DNA from: Sphingomonas vulcanisoli
GTDB lineage: Bacteria; Pseudomonadota; Alphaproteobacteria; Sphingomonadales; Sphingomonadaceae
DNA length: 64,000 nt
Assembly (NCBI RefSeq): GCF_011761305.1
Contig: NZ_JAAOZC010000007.1
Coordinates: 79,735-143,734 of the forward strand
Reading direction: 5' to 3'
Below are positions 49,343-58,311 of this stretch, piece after piece. Both the position numbers and the translations under genes were made by a program. Below the pieces are notes generated by a model, which was not told the DNA's origin, did not search any database, and worked only from the letters and a program-made list of their open reading frames with translations. Position 1 is the stretch's first letter; each line of letters starts with the position of its first letter.

Positions 49343-50128
49343 TTAGTCCGTATCGCCGATTAGGCCTCTAGCTTTTACGGCGGCCAAGCGATTACGGGAC
49401 ACTGGTACCTTCAATCCATTGACGAGGATGAGGCTCGTGGATCGGCCGTCGTCCACCCAGTCAGCCACTGCACCGTCCGCCACCCACCAGGAGCGGTGAA
49501 CTTGCACGCCGCGTTGATCACCCAGCGTCTCTATTGCCTTACGCATCGGGACCAAATGTAGCATCGAGCGACCTTGGAGATGGATGCGAACGTGATGATC
49601 CTCCATCTGCAAGCATAACGCGGTTTCGATAAGGTGCGCAGGTATCGTCGTGTGAAATGCTATCGATCGTTCGGCCGCTGCCGGAGCAATCAACGATGGA
49701 AGGCCTGTCTCTTTCGGTGCGCCACGCACCAGCCAAGCGATTAATGCGGTTGATGGACCGGCGACGACCAACGTCAGGCCGTAAAATTCAACTCCACGCA
49801 TGCCAGAAGCACGAAGCGGCCAAAACAGTCGGCACCCAGCTGCAGCGATCGCGGCTAGCGGTATGCATGAGAAAATAAGCGCTGCCGAGGCCGAGAATAG
49901 CAAAGGAAAGCCACGTCGCGGCCCCATCACGAGGGCCCATGCTACCGTAGGCCAGATGATTAAACTGCCGATCCAGAACAAGATCACCCAAAATGCCGTG
50001 CGTGTGAAGAAATTAGCCGGGTAGCTACCGAATGGACCGATCAGGCCCAACTCAAGCCCAATGATCGTCGCCCCGCCGAGGATTTTTGCCCAAACGAGCG
50101 GCTTCAAGTTCTCATTGTGCAGCGGCAT
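49343..50128 (-). CDS. LytTR-type DNA-binding regulator with membrane domain
   Basis: A 261-residue protein with four hydrophobic helices in residues about 15-140, followed by a LytTR domain (about 165-255): LCLQMEDHHVRIHLQGRSML, MRKAIETLGDQRGVQVHRSW and SLILVNGLKVPVSRNRLAAV. Membrane-bound LytTR regulators are common in alphaproteobacteria. It lies between the RTX gene and the secretion genes on the opposite strand and is the obvious candidate regulator of the island, though no target site is proven. Confidence 0.87.
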   Translation of the reverse strand: MPLHNENLKPLVWAKILGGATIIGLELGLIGPFGSYPANFFTRTAFWVILFWIGSLIIWPTVAWALVMGPRRGFPLLFSASAALIFSCIPLAAIAAAGCRLFWPLRASGMRGVEFYGLTLVVAGPSTALIAWLVRGAPKETGLPSLIAPAAAERSIAFHTTIPAHLIETALCLQMEDHHVRIHLQGRSMLHLVPMRKAIETLGDQRGVQVHRSWWVADGAVADWVDDGRSTSLILVNGLKVPVSRNRLAAVKARGLIGDTD

Positions 50129-50287
50129 GGACCGTTTCTGCTAAGCAATCAGACGCGACGCAAGAATGAATCGGCGGCTTCGCCCACTCACCCACTGGCC
50201 CGTTAGCGAAGTTCTGGTGGCGATTCTGGAGACATGTGCTCTCACGGCGCGGTTCCGGTGACGGGGCCTAGATGTCAGGAAGCGTAG

Positions 50288-51535
50288 ATGATTGAGAACA
50301 TGGCAGCTGAGTTCTTACCGGCACGACGAAGGTCGATGACCACTCGTCAGCCTCCTACCAGAAGTCCATTGGGCGTCTTCTCACGTTTTCTGTTGCTCCG
50401 GGCTAAGCGCGTAGTCAGCTCACGGGCTGCCCCTAGCTCTCTCGTTGCTTATCTAGCTCGGCTGTATATTCAGAGCCGCTTGAAAGAGGGCAGGAGCTTA
50501 GGCTCCGTTGAGGTAACAGAAGCTCTTCTCATTCTGGCAACTTCACTCACCCGTCTGGCTGAGCACAACGATTCCATTACTGAATTGAATGTAGCGATCT
50601 TGCTGCTGCAGCAAAATGATCGAGCGACTTATCCGGCATTATCCCACGCGATCCAAGCCGCGCTCGTGACTGCCCTGATCCGCCGTTCAGAGCGAACGGG
50701 TAACAGCTCCGACCTAATGGATGCGCTGCTCATTGCCGAGCACCAACTGGCCGATTGCGATCGGCGGGCGAGCCCAGCTGAGTGGGTCAATCTGGCCTTA
50801 GGAGCGGGCGTCGCCCTGGTGCGGTTGGCAGAGCGTGAAGACTGTGCGGAAAGAGCGGGGCAAGCAGTGGGAATGCTCCGTCTCGCGCTGAAACATTGCC
50901 CAGAAAATGCCCGAGAACTTTGGGCATCGACCGCAAATGCTCTCGCAACCGCGCTTACTCGAGCGGGCGAACGGACCGGGGATTTGGCCGTTCTGCATGA
51001 AGCGCTGACCTACCTCAAACGATGCCAATCCCTACGGTCGCGAAATGAAAAACCGCTGTTGTGGGCCTCTACGCTGACCGATACCGCCAACGTGTTAGCC
51101 CGCCTGGGCGAGAGAGAGGCCGATCCCAGGCGATACAGAGACGCGATTGCAAACCTGAGGCAAGCACTTGAGGTTGTCACGCCGAACCTTTCGCCGCGTG
51201 ACTACTTGGAAACGCTCAATAATCTGGCGTTTATTTTAGTGAAGCTTGCTGCCACGACAGGCGACGATGGGCCGCTAGATGCGGCATTGGCAGCCGTTGA
51301 TGCGGCAGAGCTAGCCATCACCGAAGCTGCCGCCCCGTTAGACTGGGCTGTCCTACAATCGACCAAAGCTTTCGCGCTGCTTGAAAGATGGAAGATGCGG
51401 CGATCGATGTCGTTGGCGCGCCAAGCGACACGTGCCGCCCAAAATGCGCTACGGCACGTTTCTGCTCAGCAAGCACCGCAGGTTTATAAGATGGTCACGG
51501 GTATCGTTTCCGAACTGAATTCGATTGGTGTCTGA
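50288..51535 (+). CDS. TPR-like repeat protein of unknown function
   Basis: A 415-residue all-helical protein. Repeated units such as WVNLALGAGVALVRLAERED, LWASTANALATALTRAGERT and LLWASTLTDTANVLARLGER, each followed by an 'AI..LR.AL' helix, are degenerate tetratricopeptide repeats. The first about 45 residues are basic and not TPR-like. AGGAAG lies upstream of ATG 50288. It precedes the secretion genes; a scaffold or regulatory role is possible but not shown. A 14-bp direct duplication (GGTGTCTGACTTCA) spans the stop codon. Confidence 0.68.
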   Translation: MIENMAAEFLPARRRSMTTRQPPTRSPLGVFSRFLLLRAKRVVSSRAAPSSLVAYLARLYIQSRLKEGRSLGSVEVTEALLILATSLTRLAEHNDSITELNVAILLLQQNDRATYPALSHAIQAALVTALIRRSERTGNSSDLMDALLIAEHQLADCDRRASPAEWVNLALGAGVALVRLAEREDCAERAGQAVGMLRLALKHCPENARELWASTANALATALTRAGERTGDLAVLHEALTYLKRCQSLRSRNEKPLLWASTLTDTANVLARLGEREADPRRYRDAIANLRQALEVVTPNLSPRDYLETLNNLAFILVKLAATTGDDGPLDAALAAVDAAELAITEAAAPLDWAVLQSTKAFALLERWKMRRSMSLARQATRAAQNALRHVSAQQAPQVYKMVTGIVSELNSIGV

Positions 51536-51719
51536 CTTCATAGGTGTCTGACTTCAGCGGTGCGAGACCGCTTCTTGGGGAGGTTCCGCAAATGGCACGG
51601 TTCACGAATGACCCCGCGTGCGGGAGGTCGTAATAGATAAAGTTCGAGGCCGCGTCGTATTTGATGCTAGCGATCTCCTGGCGACTTTTGAGTTCCCACT
51701 AACGTATAAGCGGTGACAA

Positions 51720-53420
51720 ATGCTTTGGTCTGGCTTCGGTCATTATCGCTCGTCAATCTTATCTATCCTGTGGCTAAGCGCGGTTCTCAACGTGCTCACG
51801 CTCGCTGGATCGATCTACATGATGCTGGTCTATGATGTCGTACTCCCTAGCCACAGCATCTCGACCTTACTTGGCCTGCTGCTGATGGTGGCCCTCGCTT
51901 ACAGTTTTCAGGCCGGCTTCGATCTGCTGCGTACGCGCACACTTTCTCACCTGGGAGCAGCAATCGAGACTGATTTCGCGCCGCTCATTTACCGAATCAT
52001 TTCCACATCGGCTCTCCGCGGCCGCCCGCAATCCGAAAGCCTGCAACCCATTCGCGACATGGATCAAGTCCGCGGCTTCCTTTCGGGCAGTGGGCCGTCC
52101 GCTCTGATGGACCTTCCCTGGGTGCTCTTTTTTCTAGCGGTGTTATCTTTTTTTCACATCTGGCTAGGCGTAACCACACTCGTCGGCGCGCTGTTGCTCA
52201 TTGCCCTCGCTTTTCTCACGGACATCAAGAGCCGTGCGCCGGCACGTCTCGCCACCGAATTTGCCGCGCGCCGTAGCTCTGAGACCGAAGCCATTCGGCG
52301 CCACGCCGAAGAAATTAAGGTAATGGGGCTGGGTGGTCGCGCCGAAAACAGCTGGCTCGCGGTTAACCGCCATTATCTGGCGACACAGCAGCAACTCGCT
52401 GACATCTCGACCGGCCTCGGCGGTATCGGCCGCATAGCGCGTATGCTGCTGCAGTCGACGGTGCTGACGGTCGGTGCGGCGCTGGTGATCGACAATAAGG
52501 CAAGTGGCGGCGTGATCTTCGCCTCCTCGATCCTTAGTGCCCGCGCGCTGGCGCCTATCGACCAGAGTATCGGAAACTGGCGGATTTTCATATCGGCTCG
52601 GCAAAGTTGGCGACGGCTTGATGCGCAGTTTGCCGCGCTGCGCCCATCGCCTTCGCCAACCTCGTTGCCCCCACCCGAGAAGACTTTGGCGGTGGAGCAT
52701 GTGACGTTGATGCCGCCGGGCGCCCGTGTGCCAACGGTGATAGATGCGAGCTTCACGCTGAACGCTAAGGACGCTGTGGCTGTGATCGGGCCGAGTGCGG
52801 CTGGGAAATCAACACTCGTGCGCGCGATCACCGGGGTTTGGCCGCTCGCCAGTGGACAGGTTCGTCTTGATGGTGGTGCGCTTGATCAGTGGTCGTCGGA
52901 TGCACTCGGGACACATATCGGCTATCTTCCACAGACGGTCGAATTGATGGAAGGCACTGTCGCGCAGAATATCGCGCGGTTTGAGCCCGATGCGCCTCCC
53001 GAGTTGATTGTCACCGCTGCGCGTACCGCGCGCGTGCACGACCTCATCCTTCGCCTAGAGCATGGTTATGACACGTTGGTTGGCCCTGACGGCAACGCAC
53101 TTTCGGCGGGCCAAAGGCAGCGTATCGCACTCGCACGGGCGCTTTATCGCGATCCATTTCTGATTGTGCTCGACGAGGCCAATAGCAACTTGGATGCCGA
53201 AGGCGAACAGGCGCTGATTGAGGCGATTTTCGCTGTTCGCCGGCGCGGCGGCATCGTCATCACTGTCGCGCACCGACCGAGCATGCTGCGAGCGGTCGAT
53301 CATGTGTTGGTTATGGGGGAGGGTCGCGTGCGGGCATTCGGTCCCAAGGCTGAGGTGATGGCCAAACTTAATAAACAAGCCCGTGCCGCCCAGGCTGCCG
53401 CTCCGTTGGTGCAGACTTGA
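51720..53420 (+). CDS. Type I secretion ABC exporter (PrtD/HlyB-like)
   Basis: A 566-residue permease-ATPase. Six membrane helices lie in about residues 10-290. The nucleotide-binding domain has Walker A VIGPSAAGKSTLVRAI near residue 355, signature LSAGQRQRIALARAL and Walker B FLIVLDEANSNLD. There is no N-terminal peptidase domain, as expected for PrtD-type exporters of RTX proteases. It powers export of the RTX/FG-GAP substrates encoded nearby. Its stop overlaps the adaptor start (TTGA). Confidence 0.93.
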   Translation: MLWSGFGHYRSSILSILWLSAVLNVLTLAGSIYMMLVYDVVLPSHSISTLLGLLLMVALAYSFQAGFDLLRTRTLSHLGAAIETDFAPLIYRIISTSALRGRPQSESLQPIRDMDQVRGFLSGSGPSALMDLPWVLFFLAVLSFFHIWLGVTTLVGALLLIALAFLTDIKSRAPARLATEFAARRSSETEAIRRHAEEIKVMGLGGRAENSWLAVNRHYLATQQQLADISTGLGGIGRIARMLLQSTVLTVGAALVIDNKASGGVIFASSILSARALAPIDQSIGNWRIFISARQSWRRLDAQFAALRPSPSPTSLPPPEKTLAVEHVTLMPPGARVPTVIDASFTLNAKDAVAVIGPSAAGKSTLVRAITGVWPLASGQVRLDGGALDQWSSDALGTHIGYLPQTVELMEGTVAQNIARFEPDAPPELIVTAARTARVHDLILRLEHGYDTLVGPDGNALSAGQRQRIALARALYRDPFLIVLDEANSNLDAEGEQALIEAIFAVRRRGGIVITVAHRPSMLRAVDHVLVMGEGRVRAFGPKAEVMAKLNKQARAAQAAAPLVQT

Positions 53421-54745
53421 ACACCCGCGAGCAACTCGCGATCCGGGCGGGAAACCTTGAACCGCAGATCGAGCTTGCGCGCTATCGCCAGCTAACGCGG
53501 ATTGTATCTGGCGGCTTCTTCGTGACTATCTTCGTGCTCGCCGCCGTTTTGCATTTGCAAGGCGCGGTGATCGCATTTGGCGAGCTCAATGTTGCGACTA
53601 AGGTTAAGAAGCTGACCCACCCCACAGGCGGTGTGATTGCCGCAATCAATGTGCGTGATGGAGATCATGTCAGCGCGGGTCAGGTGCTGATGCGCTTTGA
53701 CACCAACATCACGAGCGTCGCTGCCGAGGCAACTGGCAATAGTCTCGATCAGATGCTGGCGACGCAGTCGCGTTTGGTTGCTGAGCGAGATGGAGCGGCG
53801 GCGGTGGACTTTCCCGTCCGCTTGCTGGCCAATGCCACGCCATCGACCCGCCAGGCGATTGCAGAGGAGCGCAACCTATTCTTCCTCCGCCGCAACGCGC
53901 GAGCAAGCCAGCGTGCTGAGTTGGGGCACAAAATCGCCGAGGCGGAACATCAGATCCGAGCGTATCAAGCTCAGATCGATGCTTCGGATGCACAGGGCAT
54001 ACTTATCGCACCCGAACAAAAAGGCCTTGAGGATCTTTACCAGAAGAAATTCGTGACGCTGAGTCGAGTCAATGAACTCAAGCGCACCGCTGTCGCTCTC
54101 AAAGCAAACTCGGCGTCACTCAGGGCGCAGATCGCTCAGACTAGGGCGCAAATTAGCGATTATCGCCAGCAGATGATCCAGCTCGACCAGGATGCGCGAG
54201 CCCAAGCGGGTAATGAGCTAATGACCGTCAATCAACAAGTCTCCGAACAAACGGTCAGGAAGGTTAATGCCGCGGACGCGTTTGATCGCAGCAGTATCCG
54301 CGCCCCGCAGGCAGGCATAGTCGATAAGCTGGCTTTCAATACAGTTGGTGCGACCGTGGCGCCAAATCAGCCCATCATGGAACTGGTGCCGAGCAACGAT
54401 CGAATGACTGTCGAAAGCAAGATCGCCGTCAACGATGTCGATAAGGTGCGTACCGGGCAGACAACCGAACTGCATTTTACCGCGTTCAACACACGCACAA
54501 CGCCTACGCTGCGTGGCATTGTGCGCACAGTCTCCGCAGACAAACAGAGCGACGAACGGACCGGAACTACCTTTTACACAGTGTTGATTGAAATTCCTCC
54601 AAATGAGATCAAAAAGCTGGGTAATGTGCAACTCGTGCCAGGCATGCCCGTCGAAGCCTATATCCAGACGTCGGGCCGATCTATGTTATCCTTCTTGCTG
54701 AAACCGATTGCGGATCAGTTCAGCCGCTCGTTTCGCCAAGATTAA
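53417..54745 (+). CDS. HlyD-family type I secretion membrane-fusion protein
   Basis: A 442-residue adaptor beginning at TTG 53417, overlapping the exporter stop. One N-terminal membrane helix (about residues 27-50, GFFVTIFVLAAVLHLQGAVI) is followed by lipoyl/barrel-sandwich strands (GGVIAAINVRDGDHVSAGQV), a long coiled coil (residues about 110-290) and the C-terminal beta-barrel ending in the PGMPVEAYIQTSGRS signature. It links the ABC exporter to an outer-membrane channel; no TolC gene is present in the window. Confidence 0.92.
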   Translation: MNTREQLAIRAGNLEPQIELARYRQLTRIVSGGFFVTIFVLAAVLHLQGAVIAFGELNVATKVKKLTHPTGGVIAAINVRDGDHVSAGQVLMRFDTNITSVAAEATGNSLDQMLATQSRLVAERDGAAAVDFPVRLLANATPSTRQAIAEERNLFFLRRNARASQRAELGHKIAEAEHQIRAYQAQIDASDAQGILIAPEQKGLEDLYQKKFVTLSRVNELKRTAVALKANSASLRAQIAQTRAQISDYRQQMIQLDQDARAQAGNELMTVNQQVSEQTVRKVNAADAFDRSSIRAPQAGIVDKLAFNTVGATVAPNQPIMELVPSNDRMTVESKIAVNDVDKVRTGQTTELHFTAFNTRTTPTLRGIVRTVSADKQSDERTGTTFYTVLIEIPPNEIKKLGNVQLVPGMPVEAYIQTSGRSMLSFLLKPIADQFSRSFRQD

Positions 54746-54942
54746 GCCTCGAACGAAAACGGAGCAACGGCGCTCTACCAAGCGCATATCGCCATTCACC
54801 TACCCAACGTGCTGGCTGCCTTTTCGAGCGACGGTTGGGAATTGAAATGGCGGGCGGGCCCGCGATGGCCGATAGGGGCAAAGATTCAGCGAAAGCGGAC
54901 CATCGGGGGCGTGCGGAGGCGGCCCATGTTATGCCCGAAACT

Positions 54943-55806
54943 TGACGTCCTCCCTGTTTTTTTCATCCGTGGTGAGTGAGAGTTTTCCGGCCCTTTGAAG
55001 CCTGCGGGCAAGGAGCTGGGACATGAAGAAGACGCGCTACACGGAAGAGCAGATTGCGTTCGCGCTGAAGCAGGCGGAGACGGGCACGCCGGTCGCCGAG
55101 GTCATCCGCCGGATGGGCGTTTCGGAGCAGACCTTCTATCGTTGGAAGAAGGTGTACGGTGGGCTTGGCGTGGGTGAGTTGCGCCGGGTGAAGCAGCTCG
55201 AGGACGAGAACCGCAAGCTCAAGCAGCTGGTCGCGGAACCGCGAGCGCCAGCCGGCAACGTCAGCGCCCAACGAGATGTGGTCGATGGACTTTGTCTCGG
55301 ACGCGCTGTTCGATGGTCGCCGTCTGCGGGCGCTGACGGTGGTCGACGCCTTGACGCGCGAGGCTCTGGCAATCGACGTCGACCAGGGCATCAAGGGTGA
55401 GCAGGTGGTTGCCGCGATGGCGCGGATCACGGCGGTCCGCGGTGCGCCGAAGACCATCCGAGTGGACAACGGGCCGGAATTTATCTCGAAAGCGCTCGAC
55501 CGGTGGGCCTATGAGAACGGCGTCACGCTCGACTTCTCGCGGCCGGGCAAGCCGACTGACAACGCCTTCCTGGAGTCGTTCAATGGCCGCCTGCGCGACG
55601 AGTGCCTGAACAGCCACTGGTTCCTCTCGCTGGCAGATGCACGGGTCAAGATCGAGGCCTGGCGACGGGACTATAACGAGAGCCGACCTCACACGGCTCC
55701 TGGCTGGCTGACGCCAGCCGAATATGCTGCATCCGCCGGGATTAATCCCGGCGGATACAGGCCGGAAGCTCGCATCGCGCCCGAATGAGAAACCGACGGA
55801 CCGTCA
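54943..55806 (+). mobile_element. IS3-family element with a large internal deletion
   Basis: An 864-nt stretch holds orfA fused to the C-terminal part of orfB. Imperfect ends TGACGTCCTCC (left) and TGACGGTCCGTC (complement of right) are assigned tentatively. About 400-450 nt of the orfB N-terminal part is missing relative to a full IS3 element, so it cannot transpose on its own. No clear target duplication was found. Confidence 0.72.
55023..55788 (+). pseudogene. IS3-family transposase orfA-orfB deletion fusion
   Basis: OrfA from ATG 55023 (MKKTRYTEEQIAFALKQAET, HTH then a leucine-zipper VKQLEDENRKLKQLV) runs normally to about 55235. At the deletion point the frame is lost, and the orfB catalytic core continues in another frame from about 55255: MDFVSDALFDGRRLRALTVV, VDNGPEFISKALD and DNAFLESFNGRLRDECLN. 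Two of the three DDE residues remain together with part of the third region. Confidence 0.8.
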
Positions 55807-55903
55807 ATTGGTTGGCAATCTCTGCTCCGCGGATTGATCTAAGTGCGTAACTGTTTACCGTCTCTTTCGACCGAACCTATTTCGCAGCTGAGGGGAGCTG
55901 AAA

Positions 55904-57571
55904 ATGGCCATTGGGAATGCCTTCTATGGAGCCGTAAATGGGCTCCGAGTATCTAGTTCTTACCTTTACAAGGTAAACGCGGCAGCGATTAGCTACTCAA
56001 CCAGCACCGTTAATAATGGAATCTCTACGATTTCGACCACGTTTGCCTCGGGAACCATTTCATCCTATTCGCAATTATCTTTCGTCGGAACGGTCGCGAT
56101 TACCCTCAACTCCGTCAACGACTTCATTACCGTTGGTAATAATAGCTATGTGGTATATGGAGTTAGTTCCGACGGACAGGATTTGATCTACGGCTCTGTG
56201 GCCGGTCCGTCTTTCGAAACTTATGTACTTTCTAACTCTGGCAGAGCTCCGAATGGGCCGGTCAGTTTCACAAGTACAAGCGGAGTCTACGTTGCGGCAT
56301 CTGGACCAGCCATTACAGCGTTGGCGTTACCGTCGGTCGTAAATGTCACGCACGATGCATCGACTTCGTTTGGCGTTAGCGCGGCCGACGTCGGTTCGTC
56401 CGTTGCTCGTGTAAGCATTACGTTGGATCATGCGATCCAAACCGCAGCAGGCAGCACAACCACTCTCAATTTTTTAGACACGGTCGATAGCTTCTCGGAC
56501 GGCTCATCCTCGTTGGTGCAGCGACTGTCGTCACTAAATGGCGCTGGGACTTATTCGATCGCAAGCCTTTCAGTAACCGACAATGCAGGAAAGGTGGCTC
56601 AATATACCGGAGCGTCGCTAGCGTCGTTTGGTTTGCCAACGACCTTTACGCTTACGAAGCATGCGGTTGCGGCCGACTTCTCAGGCGACGGCCACTCGGA
56701 TATCATGTGGCAGAACGTAAGCGGTGCTGTCAGCGAGTGGACGGTTGAAGGCAATGTTCTGTCTGACCAGCTCCACACGGGCGTGTTTAACTCTCCCGTG
56801 CCTGCTGGTTGGTCGATTGTTGAGAGCTTCGACATGAACGGCGATGGCGTGTCCGACCTGCTTTGGCGCAATCCAACTGGCGCTGTTTCCGTCTGGGATG
56901 GGACAGGAGGCGGTGGCTTCCAAGCCGGTGCATACAATAGCACGGCATTGCCGGCCGATTGGCATGTTGCTGCGGTTGGCGACTTCAATGGCGACGGTCG
57001 AGACGACATTCTGTGGCGGCAGGAAGGTGGCGCTGTTTCCCTCTGGACCTCCACGGGAACTGAATTCCAGGCGGGCACTTATAACACCAGCGTCCCGACA
57101 GATTGGAAGATCGAAGGCGCTGCCGACTTTAACGGCGACGGCAAATCCGACATTTTGTGGCGCAATGCGTCGGGCGAATTCTCTACTTGGCTGAGCACGG
57201 GCACCGGCTTCCAGATCGGCGCCTACGACAATACCGCAGTGCCGACCTTATGGCACATTCGCGGCCTCGCCGATTTTAACGGCGACGGCAAGGATGACAT
57301 TCTTTGGTACAGCGACACAGGCGCAGTGTCGGTGTGGACGTCGAACGGCACCGGGTTCGATATTGGCACGATCAATGATGCTGTGCCGAGCAATTGGACG
57401 ATCGCCGCCGTCGGCGACTATAACAACGATGGGAAAGCGGATATCCTTTGGCACAGCGATACCGGTCAGACTTCCATCTGGGATGGCACCGGCACAGGCT
57501 TTATCAAGGGTGTTGCCAACGCCAATATCCCAACTGATTGGCACGTCGTAGCGCACGACTTCCTGCTTTAG
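55904..57571 (+). CDS. FG-GAP/VCBS repeat protein, probable type I secretion substrate
   Basis: A 555-residue protein without a Sec signal. Residues 1-250 form a Ser/Thr/Val-rich beta-type region unrelated to the protease. Residues about 255-555 are FG-GAP repeats (DFSGDGHSDIMWQNVSG, DMNGDGVSDLLWRNPTG, DFNGDGRDDILWRQEGG...) ending VVAHDFLL. This module is homologous along its length to the protease C-terminus at 43377-44330. GAGGGGAGCTG precedes ATG 55904. The shared end implies export by the same system. Confidence 0.85.
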   Translation: MAIGNAFYGAVNGLRVSSSYLYKVNAAAISYSTSTVNNGISTISTTFASGTISSYSQLSFVGTVAITLNSVNDFITVGNNSYVVYGVSSDGQDLIYGSVAGPSFETYVLSNSGRAPNGPVSFTSTSGVYVAASGPAITALALPSVVNVTHDASTSFGVSAADVGSSVARVSITLDHAIQTAAGSTTTLNFLDTVDSFSDGSSSLVQRLSSLNGAGTYSIASLSVTDNAGKVAQYTGASLASFGLPTTFTLTKHAVAADFSGDGHSDIMWQNVSGAVSEWTVEGNVLSDQLHTGVFNSPVPAGWSIVESFDMNGDGVSDLLWRNPTGAVSVWDGTGGGGFQAGAYNSTALPADWHVAAVGDFNGDGRDDILWRQEGGAVSLWTSTGTEFQAGTYNTSVPTDWKIEGAADFNGDGKSDILWRNASGEFSTWLSTGTGFQIGAYDNTAVPTLWHIRGLADFNGDGKDDILWYSDTGAVSVWTSNGTGFDIGTINDAVPSNWTIAAVGDYNNDGKADILWHSDTGQTSIWDGTGTGFIKGVANANIPTDWHVVAHDFLL

Positions 57572-57832
57572 GAAAAATAGTTCATTGGACGCTTCCGCTT
57601 AATTTTCGGATCGAGTAATTGCATAGCTAATATTTTAAACAGCGGAATATTCTTTCAGCGTTCGCGTTCTCTTCTGACCAACTATTGCACTAATCAACGC
57701 GGCCACTCGTCTGCTAAACAGATCAATGAACGCTCCGTCAAGAGAACTTACCCGTTGTTTAGCTGATGGAATGCCGATTGAATCATGGGCTGCCCCACTT
57801 GATCGAATTGATTGAGCCCGAATCCCGTGGCC

Positions 57833-58132
57833 ATGCGTTCGACGCCAATGATAATCAGAATTCTTATCGCCGCAGTGCTCGTTTCGTCGGCTTCTGCCGC
57901 AGGCGCACAAACAGCTCCGACCCAAACTACGTCGGCCGTCCAGGCTGAGCGTGCCGCAAAAGCCGGACGGTCGGTCGAAAGCGGCACCTCATTTAATTCG
58001 CTGCAAGCCGAACCGCTGGCTACACCGAGCCAAAGCGTAAACGTCAATGCCCCTGACAGTGCGCGCGCGTCGCAAGGACCGATCCCGACCCCCTTCCAGG
58101 GCGGAATTCGAACTCCCTGGAATCCACGCTGA
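57833..58132 (+). CDS. Small exported protein
   Basis: A 99-residue protein with a signal peptide (MIIRILIAAVLVSSASAAGA) and a Gln/Ser/Pro-rich disordered mature part ending PFQGGIRTPWNPR. ATG 57833 or ATG 57848 could start it; neither has a clear ribosome binding site. Its TGA overlaps the ATG of the next small gene (TGATG). No family is recognised. Confidence 0.5.
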   Translation: MRSTPMIIRILIAAVLVSSASAAGAQTAPTQTTSAVQAERAAKAGRSVESGTSFNSLQAEPLATPSQSVNVNAPDSARASQGPIPTPFQGGIRTPWNPR

Positions 58133-58299
58133 TGGGTTTCTCGTTCACCGACAGCTCACCCGGGCTGTTGGGCACGGTCGCTATCGTCCTGCTGATCGGC
58201 GTCGCAGTGACCGTTGTCGTTGTGATGCTACGGCTAGGAAAGATGGGCCGCGATGATGTGGTCGATGGAGAGGGTGACCACCCTGACCTCCTCGGCTGA
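58132..58299 (+). CDS. 55-residue single-helix membrane protein
   Basis: A short gene with a TGATG overlap to the preceding ORF: MGFSFTDSSPGLLGTVAIVL and then LIGVAVTVVVVML form one membrane helix, followed by an acidic cytoplasmic tail (DDVVDGEGDHPD). The coupling and the clean hydrophobic profile suggest that it is real. Function unknown; neighbours suggest a small accessory to the island's export or envelope genes. Confidence 0.5.
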   Translation: MGFSFTDSSPGLLGTVAIVLLIGVAVTVVVVMLRLGKMGRDDVVDGEGDHPDLLG

Positions 58300-58311
58300 A
58301 CGACAACAAAG

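Noticed and set aside
54746..54942. A gene between the HlyD-type adaptor and the IS3 remnant
   Set aside because: No frame with a credible start, length or composition was seen.
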